Shown piece by piece: positions 1 to 5,091 of a DNA stretch of 6,575 nt. The stretch spans positions 1 to 6,575 of the forward strand of contig JAUWNS010000131.1 of assembly GCA_030612485.1 (NCBI GenBank), read 5' to 3'. How positions within the stretch are numbered: position 1 is the stretch's first letter; every line of letters begins with the position of its first letter. The notes beneath the pieces were generated by a model. It was given only the letters and a program-made list of their open reading frames with translations. It did no database searches and was not told the DNA's origin. This stretch comes from Candidatus Bipolaricaulota bacterium. GTDB lineage: Bacteria > Bipolaricaulota > Bipolaricaulia > UBA7950 > UBA9294. Made by a program: the position numbers and the translations under genes.

Positions 1-60
1 CATTCAATCTCCCGATCTCTCAATTCCTCTGTGTCCCCGGTCAGCCACAGCTACTTAAGA

Positions 61-89
61 TTGGATGGTAGAGTGAGCTGGTGTATAAT
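61..89 (+). promoter_or_regulatory. Predicted promoter of the DUF433 gene
   Basis: A perfect consensus -10 box, TATAAT, lies at 84-89. A weak -35-like box, TTGGAT, lies at 61-66 with a 17-bp spacer. Transcription would start near 96, giving a leader of about 14 nt that holds little more than the ribosome binding site (AGAGGGTGA, about 98-106) before the ATG at 110. The -10 is convincing; the -35 matches only three positions. The bases before 61 show nothing I can assign. Confidence 0.55.
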
Positions 90-109
90 TTTTGTCGAGA
101 GGGTGAATT

Positions 110-334
110 ATGCCTAAGATCGCTGAGCACATTGTAGTCGACACGCAAGTGATGCACGGGAAGCCGGTTATCGCTGGAACTCGCATCCCTGTCTATGTCG
201 TGCTCAACTTGCTAGCCGGTGGCCTAAGCCCGGAAGAGGTTCTCAAAGAATATCCTGACCTCACCCTCGAAGACGTGCAAGCGTGTCTGGCCTATGCCGC
301 ACGCTTGGCTGAGGAAGAGGTGGGGGTTTTCTAG
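110..334 (+). CDS. DUF433 domain protein, antitoxin-like (apparently orphan)
   Basis: A 74-residue protein that is almost entirely one DUF433 domain. The hallmark motif HGKPVIAGTRIPV is at residues 16-28. It is followed by a helical part, GLSPEEVLKEYPDLT, at 38-52 and a third helix to about residue 70. This second half resembles a small helix-turn-helix DNA-binding fold. DUF433 proteins are usually the first gene of a pair, followed at once by a DUF5615 PIN-like protein, and are treated as putative antitoxins. Here no partner follows: the next 250 bases are a non-coding repeat and then the convergent end of a different toxin-antitoxin operon. Start chosen from the AGAGGGTGA site just upstream and a consensus TATAAT 20 bp before it. 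Family assignment is firm; the antitoxin role is inference from the family, and an orphan copy may act as a plain regulator. Confidence 0.85.
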   Translation: MPKIAEHIVVDTQVMHGKPVIAGTRIPVYVVLNLLAGGLSPEEVLKEYPDLTLEDVQACLAYAARLAEEEVGVF

Positions 335-361
335 GGTCGTGGCAATACGGTACGTAACAGA

Positions 362-527
362 GTGCCTCTCGCAAAGACGTGAAACAGTGATGAAACAATG
401 AGTGAAGGGTAAAGAGAAAGAGCATTTTCTCGCAAAGACGCAGAGAACAGCAAAAAGAGGGGAAAAGAATAAAGATCAAAGGCATCTCTTAGCGGCTTGA
501 GCGAGTGATAACGAGCGGGCGAGAGGA
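362..527. repeat. Dispersed non-coding repeat, copy 1
   Basis: The stretch begins with GTGCCTCTCGCAAAGACG (362-379) and ends with a GC-rich block carrying CTTGAGCGAG and GAGCGGGCGAGAGG (about 496-526). The outer ends form a 7-bp inverted repeat, CTCTCGC at 366-372 and GCGAGAG at 519-525. A second left-end-like block, TTCTCGCAAAGACGCAGAG, sits inside at 427-445. The same blocks recur at 1378-1650 and 1650-1692. No reading frame here looks real; apparent peptides are simply translated repeat. This accounts for most of the gap between the DUF433 gene and the PIN gene. It looks like a MITE-type or other dispersed intergenic element, with no transposase in the window. The remaining gap bases (528-586) show nothing assignable. 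Confidence 0.6.
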
Positions 528-586
528 TAGTGTTCTATCATTTGCGATCAGGAGTTCGCTACCCACACCAAACAGCAAAGAACGAG

Positions 587-1030
587 TTACTTGTTTGATT
601 TCCGGTGCAGGAACAAATTTTCGGGATCCACGCGGGTTATCCCCTCGATCAGGTCAAAGTGAGAATCCGTGGAAAGAATCTCCTTTAGGCCTCGATTCAT
701 CATCACTGCTGCGTGAAGAAGATCCCGAGCGGTGATCCCTTTCGGGCCGTATCTTTGGAAGAGCCCGACCGCGCAGCGAATGTCTTCTAAGTCAATGGGG
801 TAGATCTCCGGCACAAGCTGCATGAGGGCGTTAGCCATTGCCACGCCGGTCTCCCAGCGCTCAATGGCTCCGTAACGGTAGAGGACTTCCTGAATGGCTT
901 CGGTATCTGTAGCGACTGCGAGCTTTCCCTCTGCTACCTTAGTCATGATCCAAACGCAGGATTCCTTGTAACGATGGTCCTTGCCACCGGCATACATGGG
1001 GATGTTCACATCTAGGAACACCTTATCCAC
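587..1030 (-). CDS. PIN-domain ribonuclease toxin (VapC-like)
   Basis: A 147-residue PIN-fold protein read from a GTG start. The acidic residues expected of the metal-binding site are present: Asp7 in VFLDVNIPMY, Glu44 and/or Glu48 in TEAIQEVLYRY, Asp103 in TARDLLHAA and Asp122 in STDSHFD, with Asp126 nearby. VapC-type toxins of this family are Mg-dependent RNases that cleave tRNA or rRNA and are neutralised by the antitoxin encoded just upstream. An ATG at 1054 in the same frame would add eight residues, but the GTG at 1030-1028 has an ideal AAAGGAG site six bases before it and begins at the first beta strand, so I prefer it. With this start it overlaps the antitoxin gene by 8 nt (1023-1030), pointing to translational coupling. 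The RNA target cannot be told from the sequence. The gene appears complete and all catalytic positions are intact, so the toxin is probably active. Confidence 0.87.
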   Translation of the reverse strand: MDKVFLDVNIPMYAGGKDHRYKESCVWIMTKVAEGKLAVATDTEAIQEVLYRYGAIERWETGVAMANALMQLVPEIYPIDLEDIRCAVGLFQRYGPKGITARDLLHAAVMMNRGLKEILSTDSHFDLIEGITRVDPENLFLHRKSNK

Positions 1031-1307
1031 CGATGACTCCTTTGACGATCTCACCCTCCATCTTCTCCCAGTCGCTCACTGGTGCGTCAAGTGAGAGCAG
1101 ATCTTTCAGCGCGTGCTGGCGTGTCGTGCGTAACTCCTCCTCAAGGCACTCCACCTCGACCGCCTGCCGTACAAGGGCGCTCACTGTCTTTTTCTCCTTC
1201 TTGGCGCCCTGCAACAGAAGTTCGTATTGCTCATTGGTAAGGACTGTCTGGACCCGCTTAGTGCGGACAGAGGCTGTCTTCTGCTTTGCTTTGGAGTGGA
1301 CAACCAT
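1023..1307 (-). CDS. Ribbon-helix-helix antitoxin (CopG/VapB-type)
   Basis: A 94-residue basic protein. The N-terminal half fits a ribbon-helix-helix DNA-binding fold: strand KRVQTVL at 17-23, helix A from about 25 to 38 (NEQYELLLQGAKKE), then KKTVSALVRQAVEVECLEE at 39-57 as helix B. The acidic C-terminal part with DAPVSDWEKMEGE (74-86) is the likely toxin-binding tail. It is the first gene of a two-gene operon with the PIN toxin, the standard VapBC order. Such antitoxins block the RNase and repress their own promoter, and a matching inverted repeat lies just upstream. Start: GTG at 1316 and ATG at 1313 are also in frame, but the strong AGAGGTGAT site (1320-1312) overlaps both, leaving the ATG at 1307 as the properly spaced start. 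I did not match it to a named subfamily; the fold call rests on pattern and context. Confidence 0.77.
   Translation of the reverse strand: MVVHSKAKQKTASVRTKRVQTVLTNEQYELLLQGAKKEKKTVSALVRQAVEVECLEEELRTTRQHALKDLLSLDAPVSDWEKMEGEIVKGVIGG
1037..1043 (-). promoter_or_regulatory. Ribosome binding site that sets the PIN toxin start
   Basis: AAAGGAG on the minus strand, inside the 3' end of the antitoxin gene, followed by a six-base spacer (TCATCG) and GTG at 1030-1028. It decides in favour of the GTG over the upstream in-frame ATG at 1054, which would lie before this site. Confidence 0.7.
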
Positions 1308-1311
1308 ATTC

Positions 1312-1320
1312 ATCACCTCT
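1312..1320 (-). promoter_or_regulatory. Ribosome binding site of the antitoxin gene
   Basis: AGAGGTGAT on the minus strand, with AGGTGA five bases before the ATG at 1307. Because it covers the in-frame GTG (1316) and ATG (1313), it argues that translation begins at 1307 and the protein is three residues shorter than the longest possible form. Confidence 0.6.
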
Positions 1321-1321
1321 G

Positions 1322-1379
1322 AGTAGTATCGTTTTCTCCATCAATAAAGGATACTACTTGCCTGGTGATGATGTTTCAA
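1322..1379 (-). promoter_or_regulatory. Promoter and candidate autoregulatory operator of the toxin-antitoxin operon
   Basis: Two perfect 9-bp inverted arms, AGTAGTATC (1322-1330) and GATACTACT (1350-1358), are separated by 19 bp, with centres 28 bp apart. On the minus strand a promoter TTGAAA (1379-1374), 17-bp spacer, TAGTAT (1356-1351) places its -10 inside the distal arm and its start near 1344. The proximal arm then lies in the leader just before the ribosome binding site. An arrangement in which a ribbon-helix-helix antitoxin binds both arms and blocks the -10 is typical of autoregulated toxin-antitoxin operons. The inverted repeat is seen directly; the promoter boxes are a four-to-five of six match; the operator role is inference. 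Confidence 0.5.
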
Positions 1380-1650
1380 GCTTGTGCCTCTCGCAAAGAC
1401 GCCAAGAACGCAAAGGAAAACGTTACACAGGGAAAAGGACTAGGCTCCTCGTTGTTTCGAGTGGGTAACGCAGGCTGTTCCGCCAGTCTCTTCTCCTTGC
1501 GAAGCAGAAGCTTTCACCGTCGAGGGCGCGGAGCACGCAGAGAAAAACAGAAATAGGTAAAGAGAATAGAGGTATTTGAAATCCAATAGTTATGGCCTTT
1601 CTTAGCGATCTTTGCGGCTTGAGCGAGCATAGCGAGCGGGCGAGAGGAAA
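1378..1650. repeat. Dispersed non-coding repeat, copy 2 (longest)
   Basis: The left end AAGCTTGTGCCTCTCGC (1378-1394) runs into AAAGACGCCAAGAACGC (1395-1411). The right end is CTTAGCGATCTTTGCGGCTT (1601-1620) followed by GAGCGAG, CATAGC, GAGCGGGCGAGAGG. The tips CTCTCGC (1388-1394) and GCGAGAG (1640-1646) are inverted, and inner parts of the ends also pair (GCAAAGA with TCTTTGC), so a transcript could fold into a long imperfect stem. A related block, GGCGCGGAGCACGCAGAGAA, occurs inside at about 1527-1547, suggesting a composite. The right end matches that of copy 1, and the left end matches copies 1 and 3. No credible gene is present; the long minus-strand reading frame across it is translated repeat. 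Confidence 0.6.
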
Positions 1651-1692
1651 AGCTTGTGTCTCTCGCAAAGACGCAAAGAACGCCAAGAAAAG
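1650..1692. repeat. Dispersed repeat, copy 3 (left end only)
   Basis: A 43-bp direct repeat of the left end of copy 2, shifted by 272 bp: AAGCTTGTGTCTCTCGC (1650-1666) followed by AAAGACGCAAAGAACGCC, with only a handful of mismatches to 1378-1420. No right end is found between here and the lipoprotein gene, so this copy is truncated or its right end has diverged. It directly abuts the right end of copy 2, giving a tandem arrangement. Confidence 0.6.
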
Positions 1693-1754
1693 CAGAAGAC
1701 AGGAAAAATTGACGGAAAACGAGATCTCTCTGTCCCGTACCTTGCCTAGAGTGT

Positions 1755-1788
1755 GAGGAGCCTTAGACGTTACTACCCACTCGAAAAC
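1755..1788. repeat. Partial inverted copy of 1443-1470
   Basis: GAGGAGCC (1755-1762) and CGTTACTACCCACTCGAAA (1768-1786) read as the reverse complement of GGCTCCTC (1443-1450) and TTTCGAGTGGGTAACG (1455-1470), except for a 3-base insertion (TAC) and a diverged join. The arms lie inside copy 2 and beyond copy 3, so they bracket the copy 2/copy 3 junction. Otherwise the stretch 1693-1859 holds no gene, terminator or promoter that I can see. Confidence 0.4.
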
Positions 1789-1859
1789 TCGAAAGGACAA
1801 GGCATCAAAAAAGGGGTGCGGAATAGGCACTATGGAGGACTGAATCGGGCTTCATGCTC

Positions 1860-2465
1860 TTACCCGCAGGTGTTGCAGCCGCCGATCTTAATGACCTTGG
1901 TGAGGAAGCCTGATTTCCCGTTGTCGTCGATCACGGTGAGACGGACCGTGTAAGAGCCTGCTAGCTCATAGGTGTGTTGGACAACTTCCCCGCTGCTTGT
2001 TGCTCCGTCGCCAAAGGACCAGAGCCACTCGTCGATGTATCCATCTTCATCGTATGAGCCAGATGCGTCGAATTCAGTTGCTGTCAGCCTTTGTGGTATA
2101 TGGGGCCAGACTCCGAACTCGGCCTGCGGGGCGTGATTGAGCGCTTCTACATTATGCGTGATCGCACCGACTGCGCCGGTCGAGTCGGTGACGGTAAGGA
2201 TTACGGGGTAGACTCCCTTTTCGTAGAAGGTGTGGGTGACCTGTTTTCCGGTACCGGTCGAGCCATCTTTGAAGTTCCACGCGTAGGAGGTGATATTCCC
2301 ATTGGGACTCTGTGAGGCGCTGGCGTCGAAGTGGACGGTGAGCGGGGGAAAGGCAAACTGGGGAGCGGCGCTGAATTCCGCACGTGGGCCGCTGGTGAAC
2401 AGGCAGCCGCCGAGAGCGAACAGGCCTGCGAGCAGAACAAGAATAAAGACGTATTTAACCTTCAT
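1860..2465 (-). CDS. Lipoprotein with two PKD domains
   Basis: A 201-residue exported lipoprotein of unknown specific role. Residues 1-20 are a lipoprotein signal peptide (Lys2 and Lys4, then a hydrophobic run) ending in the lipobox LGGC, with Cys21 as the lipid-modified residue. Two PKD domains follow, about 28-108 and 112-193. Each carries the usual core: DASAS then YAWNFKDGS at 48-69, and DASGS then WLWSFGDGA at 133-155, with the closing pattern THTFYEKGVYPVILTVTD at 77-94 and QHTYELAGSYTVRLTVID at 163-180. PKD domains are beta-sandwich modules for protein or polysaccharide contact on the cell surface; no catalytic domain is attached. The C-terminus ends in CNTCG, with Cys197 and Cys200 three residues apart. 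Start supported by GAGGTG (2481-2476) ten bases upstream. It is codirectional with the protease gene but 152 bp away, and probably has its own promoter. Confidence 0.85.
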   Translation of the reverse strand: MKVKYVFILVLLAGLFALGGCLFTSGPRAEFSAAPQFAFPPLTVHFDASASQSPNGNITSYAWNFKDGSTGTGKQVTHTFYEKGVYPVILTVTDSTGAVGAITHNVEALNHAPQAEFGVWPHIPQRLTATEFDASGSYDEDGYIDEWLWSFGDGATSSGEVVQHTYELAGSYTVRLTVIDDNGKSGFLTKVIKIGGCNTCG

Positions 2466-2501
2466 CGTGATGATGCACCTCGTTGATCGTTGCTTGTCGT
2501 C

Positions 2502-2507
2502 ATTCTA
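2502..2507 (-). promoter_or_regulatory. Possible -10 box of the PKD lipoprotein gene
   Basis: TAGAAT on the minus strand, five of six to TATAAT, would start transcription near 2495 and give a leader of about 30 nt ending in the GAGGTG site. No good -35 lies at the right distance, so this is a weak call. Confidence 0.25.
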
Positions 2508-2578
2508 CTGGGCTGAGTACCGTAGCGCACGAAGAAAGGGAATCGAGCGTTCAGGTTTCAGTCGTCAGTGATCAGCTC

Positions 2579-2614
2579 TCGGCTCAAAGCCAAGCCCATA
2601 AGGACCGGAGCCGA
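2579..2614 (-). terminator. Hairpin just after the protease stop codon
   Basis: Perfect 7-bp arms, TCGGCTC (2579-2585) and GAGCCGA (2608-2614), begin three bases beyond the TAG of the protease gene and enclose a 22-nt loop. There is no run of U after the stem, so it is not a classical intrinsic terminator. It may assist termination or protect the 3' end. The rest of this gap contains a TTTCAGTCGTCAGTGATCAG stretch (2556-2575) that looks like low-complexity intergenic repeat, and no gene. Confidence 0.3.
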
Positions 2615-2617
2615 TGC

Positions 2618-5041
2618 CTATTCCTCATTCTCCTTTTCGTCTTCCTTTTTCTCTTCCTTCAAGGCCCGGCGGATCGCTTCCAGCCGTTCTGCTACGCGGG
2701 CGAATACCGTCTCCTCCGGGAAGGTGCCGTCCTCTTGCATGGTCCCAGCGGGGATGCCGGTTAGGATCTCGATCCCTTCTTCGACGCTCGCTACAGGGTA
2801 GATGTGGAACTTTCCTGCCTTAACGGCGTCGATTATCTCTTCTGCGAGCATCAGGTTGTCGATATTCTGTACCGGGATCAGCACCCCTTCTTCCCCTGTG
2901 GCTCCCTTGACCTGGCAGACCTTGAAGAAGCCCTCAATCTTCTCGTTCACCCCGCCGATCGGTTGGATCTCCCCCTTCTGATTGATCGATCCGGTGATCG
3001 CGATCCCTTGTTTGATCGGAAGGTCGGAGAGACTGGAGAGGATGGCGTAGAGCTCTGTGCTCGATGCGCTGTCCCCGTCGATCATCGAGTAGCTCTGCTC
3101 GAAAGCGAGGCTGGCCGATAGACTGAGCGGTTTCTTACTCGCGAACCGCTCACCGAGGAACCCTTTTAGGATCATGATCCCCTTGGTGTGCGTGTGTCCT
3201 CCTAGTTCGGCCTCACGCTCGATGTCCACGATCCCTCCCTTCCCGGTGTGGACCGACGCCGTGATCCGCGATGGCTTCCCGAACGCATAGTCTCCGAGCT
3301 GGAGGACGGCCAGTCCGTTTACCTGGCCGACCTTCTCTCCCGTGGTATCAACGAGGATCTGGCCGCGGGCGATCATCTCGCGGATCTTCTCCTCGATCCG
3401 GTTGCGGCGATCATCTTTTTTCGCAAGTGCGAGGTGGACGTGTTTGCCAGTGACATACGGCGAGTCCTCGGTGCGTGCCCAGTAGGAGGACTCCTTGACA
3501 ATAGAGGTTAGGTTTCCAAACCGACAGGAGAGCTTCTTCTGGTCGCCGGCGAGTTCGGAGGAGTACTCGACGATCTTCGCTACCCCACTCGGGTCGAAGG
3601 GGAGGATAGTCTGTTCTTCCTTGCAGCGGGCGCGAAGGAAATGTGCGATCTCCTGTTCATGTTCAGGGGTTCGTTCCATCTCGGTGCCGAAGTCGCTCTT
3701 CACACTGAAGAGTTTGGGAAAATCCTCATCATAGTAGTGAAGGAGCTCGTAGATCTGCGGGTTCCCGATGATGACAATCTTCAGCCCGAACGGAACTGGT
3801 TCCGGTTTCAGCCCCTCAGTGGTGGCATAACCGAGCATCTGTAGCGGATCCTCGATCCGGATCTCCCCCCGTTTGAGAGCGATCTTCAACGCTTCCCAGG
3901 AGAGGCCGACGCGGAACAGGTTGTTCGCGTTCAGGACCAGGTAGCCCCCGTTGGCTCGGTGAAGCGACCCTGGCTTGATCATTGTGAAGTCGGTGGTGGC
4001 GACTCCCATCTGTACGCGCCGTTCGATCGAGCCGAACAGATTGGTATAGGTAGCGTTCTGCTCCACGATCACTGGTGCGCCTTCCGTCTTCGAGTTATCG
4101 ACCAGGACGTTGACGTAGTAGCGCTTGAACGGGTCGGACTGCGAGACAGGGAAGGGGAAGGGCATCTTCTGTCCACTGTTCTTTCCCCCGTCCTGAAACT
4201 GCTTCAGGTGCTCGACGATGTCCACCTTGACGGCCTCGAGGAAGGAGAGCACCTTAGGGAGCTCTCCGTAGCGTGACTTCAGTTGATCGAACCGCGGCTC
4301 GATGGTGAATAAGACCGCCTCCTTGGCGAGTTTCTTAATCTCCGCTTCTCGCTCCTCCTCTACATGGGCGATCTCCTGTAGGTTCTCTTGGATGATCGTC
4401 TGCACCTGGCTCTGCTTCTCGCGGATTTGGGAGCGTTCTTCCTCGGAAAGGGCGGCGTACTCCTCCTGGCTGAGCGGTTCTCCCGCCTCCTGCAGGGGAA
4501 GGGTGTTGATACCGATCGGGGTGCGCTGGATGGCGAAACCAAGTTCACGGGACTTTGCTTCCATATCGTCTGCCAGCTTGGAGCGCTTCTCGACGAAACG
4601 TTCGCTGATCTTCTTGCTGCGAGCCTTGAATTCGTCGGATGCTAGGACCTTGGGGATATCACGCTTGAGACGCACGATCAACTGCTCCATGTCTTTGCGC
4701 AACCGGGTCCCCATACCTGCGGTAAGCTCGAGGTAATGGGGGTTGTAGGGGGTTGTGAAGTTGTGCACGTAGCACAGGTCGGGCGGTTTCGGCTCATCCT
4801 TGCTGGCGCGGCTCAGGAAATCCTCCACTGCCGACATCTTCCCGGTTCCTGGGCCTCCAGCGACGTAGATGTTATAACGGTTCTTGGCGTCCTTAATTCC
4901 TAAGCCAAGCTTAAGCGCCTCTATGGCGCGTTCCTGCCCGATGATCCGATCGAGCGGATCAAGATCGGCGGTCGTCTTAAAGGCGAACTTCTTCGGGTCG
5001 CACGTACAACGAAGTTGATTGCTATTCAGTTTATTGACCAT
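2618..5041 (-). CDS. Lon-related ATP-dependent protease (AAA_32 plus Lon C-terminal protease)
   Basis: An 807-residue cytoplasmic AAA+ protease of the Lon-like group with an AAA_32 ATPase part (the E. coli YcbZ/LonH type), which degrades proteins using ATP. The N-terminus has the family box CDPKKFAFKTT and then IIGQERAIEALKLGLGI (33-49). The P-loop GGPGTGK is at 62-68, with Met69 where Ser or Thr is usual in classical Walker A motifs. A long charged, helix-rich insertion (about 110-245) is probably coiled coil. HRANGGYLVLNANNLF (361-376) is the Walker B region, and IIGNPQIYELL (424-434) the sensor-1 region. The Lon protease domain covers about 570-765, with catalytic Ser658 in DGDSAS and Lys701 in GGVNEK; the 43-residue spacing equals that of E. 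coli Lon (S679/K722). The tail after 794 is a Lys/Glu-rich stretch. Start fixed by GGAGG (5054-5050), eight bases before the ATG. It is divergent from the phospholipase D gene, 32 bp away. Confidence 0.93.
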   Translation of the reverse strand: MVNKLNSNQLRCTCDPKKFAFKTTADLDPLDRIIGQERAIEALKLGLGIKDAKNRYNIYVAGGPGTGKMSAVEDFLSRASKDEPKPPDLCYVHNFTTPYNPHYLELTAGMGTRLRKDMEQLIVRLKRDIPKVLASDEFKARSKKISERFVEKRSKLADDMEAKSRELGFAIQRTPIGINTLPLQEAGEPLSQEEYAALSEEERSQIREKQSQVQTIIQENLQEIAHVEEEREAEIKKLAKEAVLFTIEPRFDQLKSRYGELPKVLSFLEAVKVDIVEHLKQFQDGGKNSGQKMPFPFPVSQSDPFKRYYVNVLVDNSKTEGAPVIVEQNATYTNLFGSIERRVQMGVATTDFTMIKPGSLHRANGGYLVLNANNLFRVGLSWEALKIALKRGEIRIEDPLQMLGYATTEGLKPEPVPFGLKIVIIGNPQIYELLHYYDEDFPKLFSVKSDFGTEMERTPEHEQEIAHFLRARCKEEQTILPFDPSGVAKIVEYSSELAGDQKKLSCRFGNLTSIVKESSYWARTEDSPYVTGKHVHLALAKKDDRRNRIEEKIREMIARGQILVDTTGEKVGQVNGLAVLQLGDYAFGKPSRITASVHTGKGGIVDIEREAELGGHTHTKGIMILKGFLGERFASKKPLSLSASLAFEQSYSMIDGDSASSTELYAILSSLSDLPIKQGIAITGSINQKGEIQPIGGVNEKIEGFFKVCQVKGATGEEGVLIPVQNIDNLMLAEEIIDAVKAGKFHIYPVASVEEGIEILTGIPAGTMQEDGTFPEETVFARVAERLEAIRRALKEEKKEDEKENEE

Positions 5042-5063
5042 ATTGTTGTCCTCCGGGTAAGAT
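5034..5063 (+). promoter_or_regulatory. Predicted promoter of the phospholipase D gene
   Basis: TTGACC (5034-5039, five of six to the -35 consensus), an 18-bp spacer and TAAGAT (5058-5063, four of six). Transcription would begin near 5070, only a few bases before the ATG at 5074, so the transcript would be nearly leaderless. That fits the absence of a clear ribosome binding site for this gene. The -35 lies over the start codon of the divergent protease gene, and the -10 overlaps the opposing -10 by two bases. Confidence 0.35.
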
Positions 5064-5091
5064 TCTATCGCAGATGTGTAAACGAGTGCAA
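5050..5091 (-). promoter_or_regulatory. Predicted promoter and ribosome binding site of the protease gene
   Basis: On the minus strand, TTGCAC (5091-5086), an 18-bp spacer and TAGAAT (5067-5062, five of six) would start transcription near 5055. The ribosome binding site GGAGG is at 5054-5050. The leader would be only about 14 nt, and the -35 lies within the first codons of the divergent phospholipase D gene. The binding site is certain; the promoter is tentative. Confidence 0.4.

Noticed and set aside
261..485. Minus-strand reading frame over repeat copy 1 and the end of the DUF433 gene
   Set aside because: Repeat-derived peptide with the same FASLRE-like words, overlapping a real gene on the other strand.
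526..539. GATAG-TGTT-CTATC mini-hairpin as terminator of the toxin operon
   Set aside because: Only five base pairs, AT-rich, and without a following T-run on either strand.
505..735. Plus-strand reading frame between the repeat and the PIN gene, considered as a missing DUF433 partner
   Set aside because: Most of it is antisense to the PIN toxin gene, it has no PIN-like motif, and its composition follows the gene on the opposite strand.
1378..1692. CRISPR-like array made of the CGCAAAGACGC units
   Set aside because: Repeat spacing is irregular (272 bp, and a nested unit about 60 bp away), copies are imperfect, and there are no uniform spacers or cas genes.
1423..1830. Long minus-strand reading frame (135 codons) across the second repeat zone
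   Set aside because: It is the translation of dispersed repeats (FASLRE and similar words recur in several frames and copies), has no ribosome binding site and no domain.
2556..2580. TTTCAGTCGTCAGTGATCAG stretch as a short tandem repeat
   Set aside because: TCAGT-like words recur, but the units are not regular enough here to call an array.
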